NCBI RefSeq assembly: GCF_900116135.1
Contig: NZ_FOZX01000006.1
Coordinates: 124,001-188,000 of the forward strand
DNA length: 64,000 nt
From: Saccharopolyspora flava
Lineage (GTDB): Bacteria > Actinomycetota > Actinomycetes > Mycobacteriales > Pseudonocardiaceae
Reading direction: 5' to 3'
Shown: in pieces, positions 9,533 to 20,136 of the stretch
Numbering within the stretch: position 1 is the stretch's first letter
Layout: the number at the start of each line of letters is the position of its first letter
Program-made: the position numbers and the translations under genes
Notes under the pieces: generated by a model
The model's database searches: none
Seen by the model: only the letters and a program-made list of their open reading frames with translations
What the model was told of the DNA's origin: nothing

Positions 9533-9538
9533 TACTCT
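9533..9538 (+). promoter_or_regulatory. -10 box of the leuS leader transcript
   Basis: TACTCT is followed by six bases and then the ATG of the leader peptide, so the predicted +1 falls on that ATG. A leaderless leader peptide needs no ribosome-binding site, and none is present. The -35 region has no good match. Confidence 0.5.
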
Positions 9539-9544
9539 GGAGCC

Positions 9545-9580
9545 ATGAGCGCGCGGCTGCTTCTTGCGAGGCCGCGTTGA
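9545..9580 (+). CDS. Leu-rich leader peptide of the leuS attenuator
   Basis: Short reading frame encoding MSARLLLARPR and a stop. Three consecutive leucine codons (CTG CTT CTT, 9557-9565) lie in the middle, the expected sensor of charged tRNA-Leu. The stop codon is inside the left arm of the following stem (9571-9604). Leader peptides with terminators upstream of leuS have been predicted in Streptomyces by comparative analysis; the one here fits that class. The reading frame, Leu run and downstream terminator are seen; the regulation is inferred. Confidence 0.75.
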   Translation: MSARLLLARPR

Positions 9581-9604
9581 ACCGATGAGACGGTTCAGCG
9601 CGGC
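9571..9604 (+). promoter_or_regulatory. Leader stem-loop of the leuS attenuator
   Basis: GCCGCG (9571-9576) pairs with CGCGGC (9599-9604), and TGAACCG (9578-9584) with CGGTTCA (9591-9597). With a T-G wobble between them this gives a 14-bp stem with loop ATGAGA. The leader stop codon sits in the left arm, so a ribosome at the stop would open the stem. The loop bases ATGAG (9585-9589) are complementary to CTCAT (9610-9614) in the terminator's left arm, which could link the two structures. Confidence 0.65.
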
Positions 9605-9645
9605 GACCCCTCATGCCCGACCAGGGCTGGGGGGTTTTCCGTTTT
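9605..9645 (+). terminator. Attenuator terminator upstream of leuS
   Basis: ACCCC and GCCC (9606-9618, with a TCAT bulge) pair with GGGC and GGGGT (9624-9635) around loop GACCA, followed by TTTT, CCG and a TTTTT run (to 9645). This is a good intrinsic terminator placed 68 nt before the leuS start, so it must be bypassed for leuS expression. Confidence 0.75.
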
Positions 9646-9712
9646 TCGGGGGCGGCACACTAGGGCGCACGAACGCGCGCGTTCCGGCGGAGCAGGGAAG
9701 GACGCAAACGAC

Positions 9713-12598
<2,886 letters not shown>

Positions 12599-12622
12599 CC
12601 CTCGCTCACCCTCCGCACGTCA

Positions 12623-12660
12623 AAAACCCCGGTTTTCGTCCCCGCGAAAACCGGGGTTTT
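12623..12660 (+). terminator. leuS terminator
   Basis: Perfect 16-bp arms AAAACCCCGGTTTTCG (12623-12638) and its complement (12645-12660), ending in TTTT, 25 bp after the leuS stop. The same palindromic core recurs twice inside the MFS gene near 58.7 kb. Confidence 0.85.
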
Positions 12661-12686
12661 CGACGTTCCGGACCCCGACGGTTCGC

Positions 12687-12770
12687 ACCTCGGGTCAAAT
12701 CCTGCGGTATTCGACCGGTCAAAAACCGCAGGATTCGACCGGTCAAAACCTGCGGTATTTGACCCGAGGT
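12687..12770. repeat. 84-bp palindromic repeat, CTGCGG family, copy 1
   Basis: Outer arms ACCTCGGGTCAAAT (12687-12700) and ATTTGACCCGAGGT (12757-12770) are perfect complements. Inside are alternating copies of CCTGCGG-TATTCGACCGGTC and ACCGCAGG-ATTCGACCGGTC. Related elements lie at 23745-23830 and 50377-50460, always directly after a gene. The layout is REP/BIME-like; function unknown. Confidence 0.8.
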
Positions 12771-12907
12771 TCCGCGGGGTTCGGGCGTGTGCGGGGTTGG
12801 GGGTGGGTGTCCGGTATTACGCTGCGTGGTGAGTTTCGTCGCATGGCGGGGTTACCCGTCGGTAACTACGGTGGGCGGCGTCGGACGGAGAAGCTGGAGG
12901 CCGCGAG

Positions 12908-14920
12908 ATGACCAAGCCCGCTGACGCGAGGTCCGCTGACACCGAGCCCGCTGACAGGTCCGCCGGGGCGGGGTCCGGGGACGGGCCCGCGTTCGACGCC
13001 GCTGAGCTGCGGACGCTGCTGGACGGTCGGTGGGCGTCGGTGCGCGAGAAGGTCCGCGCGTCGCTGCGCGAGAACGACCTGTCCAACGCCGACCACCTCG
13101 ACACCGAGAGCCACCGGGCGCGGACGCTGGAGCAGCTGCGGCTGCTGGCCAAGTCCGGCGTGCCCGAGCTCGGCTTCCCCGTCGCCCAGGGCGGCGGCGG
13201 TGACCAGGGCGGATCGGTGGTCTCGCTGGAGCTGCTGGCCGGGAACCTGTCGCTGATGGTCAAGTCCGGCGTGCAGTGGGGCCTGTTCGGCGGCGCGGTC
13301 GTCGCCCTGGGCACCGAGCGGCACCACGAGCGCTACCTGCGCGACATCATGAGCGCCGAGCTCCCCGGCTGCTTCGCGATGACCGAGACCGGGCACGGCT
13401 CCGACGTGCAGCGGCTGCGCACCACCGCCACCTACGACCCGGCGACGCAGGAGTTCGTCGTCCACACCCCGCACGAGGCGGCGCGCAAGGAGTACATCGG
13501 CAACGCCGCCCGCGACGGCCGGATGGCCGTGGTGTTCGCCCAGCTCATCACCGCGGGCAAGAGCCACGGCGTGCACGCGCTGCTGGTGCCGATCCGGGAC
13601 GAGGCGGGCAACCCGCGCGAAGGCGTGCGGATCGAGGACTGCGGCCGCAAGGCCGGGCTCAACGGCGTCGACAACGGCCGCCTCTACTTCGACCAGGTGC
13701 GGGTGCCGCGCGAGAACCTGCTCAACCGCTACGGCGACGTCGCCGAGGACGGCACCTACACGAGCCCGATCGACAGCGAGGGCAAGCGCTTCTTCACCAT
13801 GCTCGGCACGCTCATCCGCGGCCGGATCTCGGTGGCGGGCACCTCGGGCTCGGCGGCCAAGCTGGCGCTGGAGATCGCGCTGCGCTACGCCGACGCGCGC
13901 CGCCAGTTCGACCGCCCGGGCTCCGACCAGGAGGTCGTCGTCCTCGACTACCTGGCGCACCAGCGGAAACTCCTCCCGGCGCTGGCGAAGTCGTTCGCCC
14001 TGCACTTCGCCCAGGAGGAGCTGGTGCAGGCCCTCGACGAGGTGCAGCGCACCGGTGACGAGCGCGCCCAGCGCGAGCTGGAGTCCCGCGCCGCCGGGCT
14101 CAAGGCGGTCACCACCTGGCACGCGACGCACACCATCCAGACCTGCCGCGAGGCCTGCGGCGGCGCCGGGTACCTCACCGAGAACCAGCTCGCGGGCCTG
14201 AAGGCCGACACCGACGTGTTCACCACGTTCGAGGGCGACAACACGGTCCTGCTGCAGCTGGTCGCCAAGGGCCTGCTGACCAACTACAAGGACCAGTTCG
14301 ACGGGATCGGCACGCTGGGCCTGGCGAAGTTCGTCGCCGACCAGTTCGTGGGCGCGGTCATCGAGCGCTCCGCGGCGCACTCCATCGTGCAGCGCATCAT
14401 CGACGCGTCGAACAAGGACGACATCCTCGACCGCGGCTGGCAGCTCAAGGCCTTCGAGGACCGCGAGGAGCACGTCCTCGACGGGCTGGGCCGCAGGCTG
14501 CGGAAGGCCAACAAGGACAACGCCTTCGAGGTGTTCAACGACGCGCAGGACCACGTGCTGCGGGCCGCCCGGGTGCACATCGACCGGCTGGTGCTGGAGT
14601 CGTTCGTCGCCGCCGTCGACCGCTGCGCCGACCCGCGCAACGCCGCACTGCTCGACAAGGTCTGCGATCTCTACGCGCTGACCATCATCGAGGAGGACAA
14701 GGCCTGGTTCCTGGAGCACGAGCGGATCAGCGCCCGTCGCGCCAAGTCCATCACCCAGGCCGTCAACACCCTCTGCGGCGAACTGCGCCCGCACGCGGTC
14801 GATCTCGTCGAGGCCTTCGGCATTCCCCGGCAGTGGCTCACCGCCCCCATCGCGACCGGGGCCGAATCCGCCCGCCAGGACGCGCAAATCGCCCACGACA
14901 GGACACATCCCCTGCCGTGA
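12908..14920 (+). CDS. Acyl-CoA oxidase/dehydrogenase family flavoenzyme
   Basis: 670 aa, longer than short-chain acyl-CoA dehydrogenases (about 380-400) and the size of acyl-CoA oxidases. The FAD-contact segment FAMTETGHGSDVQRL, the substrate loop RQFDRPG and the C-terminal AcgGAGYLTEN segment are present. The proposed catalytic Glu is E442 in TTFEGDN, placed as in acyl-CoA oxidases. It would introduce the 2,3-double bond in fatty acyl-CoA during beta-oxidation. Whether electrons pass to oxygen or to ETF cannot be read from sequence. The first 30 residues are a low-complexity Asp/Ala/Ser stretch. Monocistronic between repeat copy 1 and an inverted repeat. Confidence 0.88.
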   Translation: MTKPADARSADTEPADRSAGAGSGDGPAFDAAELRTLLDGRWASVREKVRASLRENDLSNADHLDTESHRARTLEQLRLLAKSGVPELGFPVAQGGGGDQGGSVVSLELLAGNLSLMVKSGVQWGLFGGAVVALGTERHHERYLRDIMSAELPGCFAMTETGHGSDVQRLRTTATYDPATQEFVVHTPHEAARKEYIGNAARDGRMAVVFAQLITAGKSHGVHALLVPIRDEAGNPREGVRIEDCGRKAGLNGVDNGRLYFDQVRVPRENLLNRYGDVAEDGTYTSPIDSEGKRFFTMLGTLIRGRISVAGTSGSAAKLALEIALRYADARRQFDRPGSDQEVVVLDYLAHQRKLLPALAKSFALHFAQEELVQALDEVQRTGDERAQRELESRAAGLKAVTTWHATHTIQTCREACGGAGYLTENQLAGLKADTDVFTTFEGDNTVLLQLVAKGLLTNYKDQFDGIGTLGLAKFVADQFVGAVIERSAAHSIVQRIIDASNKDDILDRGWQLKAFEDREEHVLDGLGRRLRKANKDNAFEVFNDAQDHVLRAARVHIDRLVLESFVAAVDRCADPRNAALLDKVCDLYALTIIEEDKAWFLEHERISARRAKSITQAVNTLCGELRPHAVDLVEAFGIPRQWLTAPIATGAESARQDAQIAHDRTHPLP

Positions 14921-14934
14921 CGCGGTTTCTCCCC

Positions 14935-15007
14935 CGGTGGTGTTCGAAGCGGAGGGAACCGGAGCGGTTCCGGTGCGTCCGAGGGACGTACGCGTGGAAC
15001 ACCACCG
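14935..15007. repeat. Nested inverted repeats in front of a secreted-protein gene
   Basis: Outer arms CGGTGGTGTTC (14935-14945) and GAACACCACCG (14997-15007) enclose a second palindrome, GGAACCG (14955-14961) with CGGTTCC (14965-14971). The structure begins 15 bp after the acyl-CoA oxidase stop and ends 12 bp before the next ATG. It could be a terminator of the first gene, a 5'-UTR fold of the next, or both. Confidence 0.6.
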
Positions 15008-15019
15008 AGGGAGGAAGCG

Positions 15020-15967
15020 ATGAGAGCGCTGGTTCGCAAGAGCGCCGTGGCCGCGGTCAGCGGAGCGCTGCTGCTGGGGGTCCCGGTGACCGGGTCGGCC
15101 GCCGAGAGCGCGGCCATCACCTGCAATTCCGATTCCAGCGGCGAGGACGCGTCGTTCTACGGCGGGCCCTCGGCGGGCTACACCTACGACGAGAAGTTCA
15201 GCGCGGGCCCGGCCATCCCGGGCATCCCCGAGCACACGCCGCAGGGCCTGGCCGCGTGGAACGACTGGGACGGCGCGGGCCACGGCCTGCTGCTGATCAC
15301 CGCCTACGGCCCCGACGGGTCGAACGCCAAGATCTACGGCGTCGACCCGGCCTCCGGCAAGACCGTCGGCGACGTCGAGATCGCCGAGACGCACGCCAGC
15401 GGCATCGCGATCGCCCGCGGCTGGGCGTTCGTGACCGGCCGGAACAACTCCGAGGGCCACTACACGATCCGCAAGTACAAGCTGTCCCAGATCGCCGACG
15501 CGCTCAAGGCCGAGGGCAGCCCGTACCTGAAGCAGACCGGCGAGGCCCGCGAGGTCTACGGCGCCTCGTTCCTGGCCGGTGACGGGAACACGCTCTACGC
15601 GGGCAAGTACAGCCGCGACGGCCGGGAGAAGATGTACGCCTACTCCGTCGCCGAGAACGGCGACCTGACCACCGGCAAGTCCTTCGAGGTCCCCAAGGGC
15701 ACCCAGGGCCTGATGGTCACCGGCGACGAGTTCGTCTACAGCACCTCGCTGTCCCGCGACGTGCGCAGCAACATCTACGTCACCACCAAGGGCGCCACCG
15801 ACATCGACATCCCGGCGACGCACTGCTTCCGCTCCCCGAGCATGTCCGAGGGCATCGACGACCTGGGCGGAACCGCCTACGTGCTGCACGAATCCGGCTC
15901 CGGCCAGTACCCCGACGCGCTCAACGTCGTGAAGCGGCTGCACAAGGCGAAGGCCGGATCCCTGTAA
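15020..15967 (+). CDS. Secreted protein of unknown function, probable beta-propeller
   Basis: 315 aa. A clear signal peptide (MRALVRKSAVAAVSGALLLG, cut near GSAAES) sends it outside. The mature part has repeated blade-like strands (LLLITAYGPDGSNAKIYGVD, GWAFVTGRN, GNTLYAGKYS, EFVYSTSLSRD) with regular aromatic-Gly spacing, suggesting a WD40/quinoprotein-like beta-propeller; the domain is not confidently assigned. Two cysteines occur, one just after the predicted cleavage site (ITCNSD) and one near the C-terminus (ATHCFRS), and could form a disulphide. Good ribosome site GGGAGGAAG before the ATG. Convergent with the P450 gene, only 16 bp apart. Confidence 0.8.
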   Translation: MRALVRKSAVAAVSGALLLGVPVTGSAAESAAITCNSDSSGEDASFYGGPSAGYTYDEKFSAGPAIPGIPEHTPQGLAAWNDWDGAGHGLLLITAYGPDGSNAKIYGVDPASGKTVGDVEIAETHASGIAIARGWAFVTGRNNSEGHYTIRKYKLSQIADALKAEGSPYLKQTGEAREVYGASFLAGDGNTLYAGKYSRDGREKMYAYSVAENGDLTTGKSFEVPKGTQGLMVTGDEFVYSTSLSRDVRSNIYVTTKGATDIDIPATHCFRSPSMSEGIDDLGGTAYVLHESGSGQYPDALNVVKRLHKAKAGSL

Positions 15968-15983
15968 GCCGGCTCCCGGCGGG

Positions 15984-17264
15984 TCAGCCGCCGCGCAGCC
16001 AGCGGACGAACCCTCCCCAGAACCCGGCGGGCCGGTAGGGGCCGGGTTCGCGCCGCACGACCGGAGTCGGCGAACCCAGCCACGGCCGGATCTGCTTGGG
16101 CGGTGGCGGGAACGTCACCGGTAACGAGGCCAGGGCCCGGTGGAACGGGCCGGGTTTCCACTCCAGCTCGTCGGCGGGCACCGCGGGTTCCAGGTCCGGC
16201 AACCGGTCCAGGACGCGTTCGACGGCCGCGGTGCCCGTCATCCGCGCGATGCGCTGCGCGGGTGTCGGGCACGCGTGCCTGCCCGCGCCGAACGCGACGT
16301 GCGCCCGATTCCCCACTCTCCCGGGGGAATCCACCGCCGGATCGGTGTTGGCGCCGGCGAAGCTGATCAGCAGCGGCTGGTCCGCAGGCACCGGGATGCC
16401 GCCGACCTGCACCTCCCGGGTGGGGAAGACGGCGCCGTGGTTGGCGATCGGCGGATCGGTCCACAGCACCTCGTCGAGCGCGTCGGCCACCGGCAGGCTC
16501 CCGCCGGAGAGGTCCCCGGCGAACCGCTCGTCGACCAGCAGCAACCGCAGCGTGTTCGCGATCAGGTTCTGCAGCGGTTCGCTGCCCGTCCCGCACAGCA
16601 GCGTCACCTGGTGCACCGCCTCCTCGTCGGAGAGCCCGGCCTGGTGCGCGAGCAGCCAGGACACCACGTCGGGGCCGGGTTTCCGGCGCTTGGCGGCGAC
16701 GAGCTCGGCGACGGCCTCGCCGATGCCGCGCCCGCCGTCCACGCCGTCGGACAGGGCCAGCGCCCCGGAGACGATCTTCTCCGAGATCACCGGCGGCGCC
16801 CCGCAGATCCGGGTCACCATCAGCAGCGGCAGCACCCGCGCGTACTGCTCGACCAGGTCCGCCCTGCCGTCGGCGGCGAACCGGTCGATGAGCGCGTCGG
16901 CGGTCTCCTCCAGGTGGGTGCGGAGCTCCCTGGTGTCGACGCGGGCGAGCGCGTCGGTCATGGCGCCGCGCAGCCGGGTGTGCGGGGCGCCGTCGGTGAA
17001 CATGCAGTTCGGCCGGTAGGTCATCTGCGGCAGCACCGGGCAGTTCTGCGGCACGGTGCGCTGCCAGGACCTCGGGTCCTTCGGGAAGTTCGCCGGATCG
17101 CGCAGCACCTGGAGCGCTTCGGCGTAGCCGAGCACCAGCGTCGCGGGCACGTCCGGTGCGATCTCCACGGGTGCGGTCGGTCCGGCTTCCCGCAGCCGCC
17201 GGTAGGCGGACTGCGGGTCGGCGGCGAATTCCGGTGCGTGCAACCGGGTTCGGTCGTCGGTCAC
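15984..17264 (-). CDS. Cytochrome P450 of a conservon (CvnE-type)
   Basis: 426 aa. The haem ligand is C332 in FGAGRHACPTPAQRIA. The I-helix segment reads LLCGTGSEPLQNLIANTLR instead of the usual A-G-x-D/E-T oxygen-activating motif. Conservon P450s often have this degenerate I-helix, so catalytic activity may be altered. It is the last gene of a four-gene operon, starting 9 bp after the DUF742 gene. In Streptomyces some conservons (cvnA-D) are followed by P450 genes. Substrate unknown. Soluble, no membrane anchor. Confidence 0.9.
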   Translation of the reverse strand: MTDDRTRLHAPEFAADPQSAYRRLREAGPTAPVEIAPDVPATLVLGYAEALQVLRDPANFPKDPRSWQRTVPQNCPVLPQMTYRPNCMFTDGAPHTRLRGAMTDALARVDTRELRTHLEETADALIDRFAADGRADLVEQYARVLPLLMVTRICGAPPVISEKIVSGALALSDGVDGGRGIGEAVAELVAAKRRKPGPDVVSWLLAHQAGLSDEEAVHQVTLLCGTGSEPLQNLIANTLRLLLVDERFAGDLSGGSLPVADALDEVLWTDPPIANHGAVFPTREVQVGGIPVPADQPLLISFAGANTDPAVDSPGRVGNRAHVAFGAGRHACPTPAQRIARMTGTAAVERVLDRLPDLEPAVPADELEWKPGPFHRALASLPVTFPPPPKQIRPWLGSPTPVVRREPGPYRPAGFWGGFVRWLRGG

Positions 17265-17273
17265 GAATGCTCC

Positions 17274-17624
17274 CTAGAGACTGGCGCGGAGCCCGTCGAG
17301 GACGCCCTGCAGCAGTTCCATCCGCGGTGCCTCGAGGTCGCGCTGGGCGCTGCGGGTGACGATGTGCCCGCTGTCGAGGAGGTCTCCGAGCAGCACCTTC
17401 GTCACCGACATCGGCAGCGCGAGGTTCGCGGAGAGCTCGGCGACCGACAGGGGCCGGTCCCGGCACAGCCCCAGCGTGCGCCGCATCTCGGGTCCGGCGG
17501 TGCCGGGCGAGGCCTGGCGGACCGCGTAGATCTGGGTGTCCATCTCGAAGGTGTTGCGCGAGGGCCGGGCCCGGCCGCCGGTGACGACGTGCGGCCGGAC
17601 CAGCGCGCGCTCATGGCGTTTCAC
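17274..17624 (-). CDS. DUF742 family protein (CvnC)
   Basis: 116 aa. The winged-helix-like DUF742 pattern is clear: RPHVVTGGRARPSRN, IYAVR, and LSVAELSANLALPMSVTKVL near the middle, then LLDSGHIV. CvnC proteins form a membrane-associated complex with the sensor-like CvnA, the roadblock CvnB and the GTPase CvnD. Starts inside the stop codon of the roadblock gene (ATGA-type 4-nt overlap), so translation is coupled. Confidence 0.9.
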   Translation of the reverse strand: MKRHERALVRPHVVTGGRARPSRNTFEMDTQIYAVRQASPGTAGPEMRRTLGLCRDRPLSVAELSANLALPMSVTKVLLGDLLDSGHIVTRSAQRDLEAPRMELLQGVLDGLRASL

Positions 17625-18022
17625 GCGAACTCACCGATGCGCTGACCGGCGCTGAGTTCCTTCCCGAGCCGCTGGACGAGCTCCATCAACCGGTGGGTCA
17701 TGCTCTCCACGTCGACGTCGTGACCGGCGGAGGCGGCGACGTAGGCGCGCGGGCCCGCGGCGACGAGGAAGACGTAGCCGTGGTCGTACTCGGTGATGGT
17801 CTGCTGCCAGGACTTCTCGGTCGAGCCGCAGAAGGCGGCGTTGGCGCGGGCCAGCGACTGCAGGCCGGACATGGCGGCGGCGTGCCGCTCGGCGTCGTCG
17901 GAGGTGATGTCCGCGGAGTGGGCCATGAGCAGCCCGTCGGAGGACAGCAGGATCGCGTGCCTGGCCTCCGGGATCCGCAGCGCCTCGTCGAGCATCCACC
18001 CCAGGTCGTGTTGTCGGTTCAT
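17621..18022 (-). CDS. Roadblock/LC7 domain protein (CvnB)
   Basis: 133 aa, one roadblock/LC7 fold: LGWMLDEALRIPEARHAILL, SSDGLLMAHSADI, and GYVFLVAAGPRAYVA. These proteins dimerise and normally act on Ras-like GTPases, as MglB does on MglA in gliding bacteria. In conservons the partner is CvnD, which is missing here. ATG at 18022 overlaps the stop of the sensor gene by 4 nt. Confidence 0.92.
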   Translation of the reverse strand: MNRQHDLGWMLDEALRIPEARHAILLSSDGLLMAHSADITSDDAERHAAAMSGLQSLARANAAFCGSTEKSWQQTITEYDHGYVFLVAAGPRAYVAASAGHDVDVESMTHRLMELVQRLGKELSAGQRIGEFA

Positions 18023-19212
18023 GATGTGGTCGTTCCCTCTTCGTCGTCCGGTTTTTCCTCGGACCCGCGACCGGTGAGGCTGCCGCGTTGCCACGCCCCC
18101 ATCACCGATGGCTTGCCCCTTCCCCAGTTCCCCTGCTCGGCGGCTCGCGCCGGCACGGTGGTGCTGCTGCGACGCTGCCGCTTGGGCAGTCCGCCGCTGG
18201 TCTCCTGCGGTTCGTTCGCGGCCGGTGCGCTCCTCGCCTGCGCGGGCGCGGGTTCTTCGGTCTTGGTGAGCAGTTCGTTGGGCAGGAACAGCACCGCGCG
18301 CATGCCGCCGTAGGGCGAGGCGGCTTCCACGAAGACCTTGAACCCGTACCGCGCGGCGAGCACTCCGGCGAGCGCGAACCCGATCTGCGGCGGGTCGCCG
18401 AGCTTGTTGATGTCGACGACTTCCCGGCCGGTGAGCAGCGCTTTCGCGCGTTCGCGGGCTTCGGGGTTCATGCCCACCCCGGCGTCGTCGACGACGATGG
18501 ACAGCCCGTTGTGCGCGGGCTGGAAGTGCACCTGGACCTGCGTGGCGGGCTGCGAGTAGCGGGCCGCGTTGTCGAGCAGTTCGGCCAGGGCGAGCACGAC
18601 GGGTTCGACGGCCCGGCTGGACACGGCGAGCTCGCTCTCGGAGTGCGCCTCGATCCGCAGGTAGTCGCGGATGCGGGAGGTCGCCCCGCGCACCACGGCG
18701 AGCACCGGCGCGGCCGAGCGCTGCTGGCCGGGCCAGGTGCCGCACAGCACGGCGGTGGCCTGGGCGCGCCGCACGAGCTGCGAGTTGGCGTGGTCGATCT
18801 TCATCAGCCCGGCGAGCACGGCCGGGTCGTCGTGCTCGTGCTGCATCTCGGTGATGGCCAGCTGCTGCTCGTTGGCGAGGCTCTGCACGCCGCGCATGGT
18901 GGAGATCAGCGTGGCCTTGGCGGCGCGGTCGGCGCGCTGCCGGGTCTCGTCCGCGAAGCCCGCGAACTGGCCGATGACGGTCTGCAGCTCGTGCTGGAAG
19001 GCGGTGTCGGCGAGGGTGGGTCGCAGCGGTCCGGGCACGTCGATGGGCAGGCCGCGCTCGGCGTCCATCAGCGCCGGGAGCCGGCGCGTGACCAAGTGGT
19101 GCGCTTCCTCATCGCGCAGCCGGATCTGGAACTTGAGGCGCTGCAGGGAAACCAGGAAGGCCAGCAGAATCACTACGATTGCCGCAAGGGCAACCCACAA
19201 TGCCACGTCCAC
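18019..19212 (-). CDS. Sensor histidine-kinase-like protein (CvnA)
   Basis: 397 aa. One N-terminal membrane helix (VALWVALAAIVVILLAFLV) and a helical region lead to a GHKL ATPase domain: LAELLDNAARYSQP (N box), VDDAGVGMNP (G1) and GFALAGVLAARYG (G2). No canonical H-box histidine is evident, as is usual for CvnA. A Pro/Ala-rich tail carries basic residues. First gene of the conservon; the start is GTG at 19212. Conservons act as membrane heterocomplexes resembling eukaryotic G-protein-coupled systems and affect antibiotic production and development in Streptomyces. The signal sensed here is unknown. Confidence 0.9.
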   Translation of the reverse strand: MDVALWVALAAIVVILLAFLVSLQRLKFQIRLRDEEAHHLVTRRLPALMDAERGLPIDVPGPLRPTLADTAFQHELQTVIGQFAGFADETRQRADRAAKATLISTMRGVQSLANEQQLAITEMQHEHDDPAVLAGLMKIDHANSQLVRRAQATAVLCGTWPGQQRSAAPVLAVVRGATSRIRDYLRIEAHSESELAVSSRAVEPVVLALAELLDNAARYSQPATQVQVHFQPAHNGLSIVVDDAGVGMNPEARERAKALLTGREVVDINKLGDPPQIGFALAGVLAARYGFKVFVEAASPYGGMRAVLFLPNELLTKTEEPAPAQARSAPAANEPQETSGGLPKRQRRSSTTVPARAAEQGNWGRGKPSVMGAWQRGSLTGRGSEEKPDDEEGTTTS

Positions 19213-19739
19213 TGGGGAGTGCTCCGTCGTTAGCGTGCGTGAATGAATTCGAAAGCGCTGGGAACGACGAAGTTACCACGCTGATGGGGCGACAATCGAA
19301 AGAGATTTACTGCGCAAGCAACCACTGATCGTGACGAGATCGGCGTGATGACCAGCGAAGATGTGACCTAGGTAGCGTGCCATTGCGACACTTGCGTGAT
19401 CTGCTGGGCTCGGTGGAACCCCTTTCGTGCGCGCTCGGTGACAACGCTGCGGGGATGCCCTCCCATTCCGCCGAACGACGGAAATCCGTGAACCGGAGCA
19501 ACCAAATTTCGCAGCACGAACACGGCCCTCGCGTCCTCGTTTCCTCGATCTGATGAACTCCCGCGAAGTCGCCCGGCGAACGTCTACAATCCCGCGAATT
19601 CTCGCCCTCCCGAAAACGATCACCGCGCTCGTGCCGCTTCGAGGGCGTCTCCGCCCGGGCATCGCGACCCGCTTCGACGACCTGCGCGCGCATCGCTAGT
19701 CTCTCCACATCGGACTGATGAAAACGGAGGTATGACAGC
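19213..19739. other. 527-bp intergenic region, divergent promoters
   Basis: Lower in G/C than its surroundings and without a convincing gene; frames on either strand lack the third-position bias. It separates the conservon (minus) from a small membrane-protein gene (plus) and should hold both promoters. No clear -35/-10 pair was found. Confidence 0.5.
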
Positions 19740-20117
19740 ATGTTTCGCGAAATCACGCTTCAGGTGGTCTCACCCGGGTGGTTCGTGGGGGTGGGTGCAC
19801 TCCTGGTGACGGCCGTGTTCCTGCTGACCTTCCCGCTGCGCGGCGGGCACGGCCAGCACGCGGGCTCCGGACCGGGCGCGCTGACGGTGTGGAAGTTGCA
19901 GAAGACGATCCGCGATCGGAGCGAACTCTCCGATTTCGCAAGGTATTTCATCGCGGTGCTGGAGGCCGACCGGCGACCCGGGACGGCGCGGCAGCGCGCC
20001 CGGACCGAGCCGCCGCCCTACATCGGGACGCACCGCCGACGGGAGTTGTTCCACCCGGACGTCGTTCACCCGCGCGTGCGGATCACCCTCAGCCCCGGGC
20101 TGGTACGACCACACTGA
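19740..20117 (+). CDS. Small membrane protein of unknown function
   Basis: 125 aa. One membrane segment at residues 14-31 (WFVGVGALLVTAVFLLTF), then a cytoplasmic or outside tail rich in Arg and Pro. No known domain recognised. The start is supported by GGAGG nine bases before the ATG. It diverges from the conservon sensor gene and converges on the TetR gene 19 bp away. Shared upstream region with the conservon may mean shared control, but nothing shows this directly. Confidence 0.6.
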   Translation: MFREITLQVVSPGWFVGVGALLVTAVFLLTFPLRGGHGQHAGSGPGALTVWKLQKTIRDRSELSDFARYFIAVLEADRRPGTARQRARTEPPPYIGTHRRRELFHPDVVHPRVRITLSPGLVRPH

Positions 20118-20136
20118 GTGAGAGCCGGGGCGACGA

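Noticed and set aside
12687-12770. CRISPR array
   Set aside because: Repeats alternate in direct and inverted orientation, have no unique spacers of constant size, and no cas genes are present.
12866-15943. 1025-codon minus-strand frame across two genes
   Set aside because: Antisense to the acyl-CoA oxidase-like and secreted-protein genes, both with clear motifs; passes through their intergenic inverted repeat.
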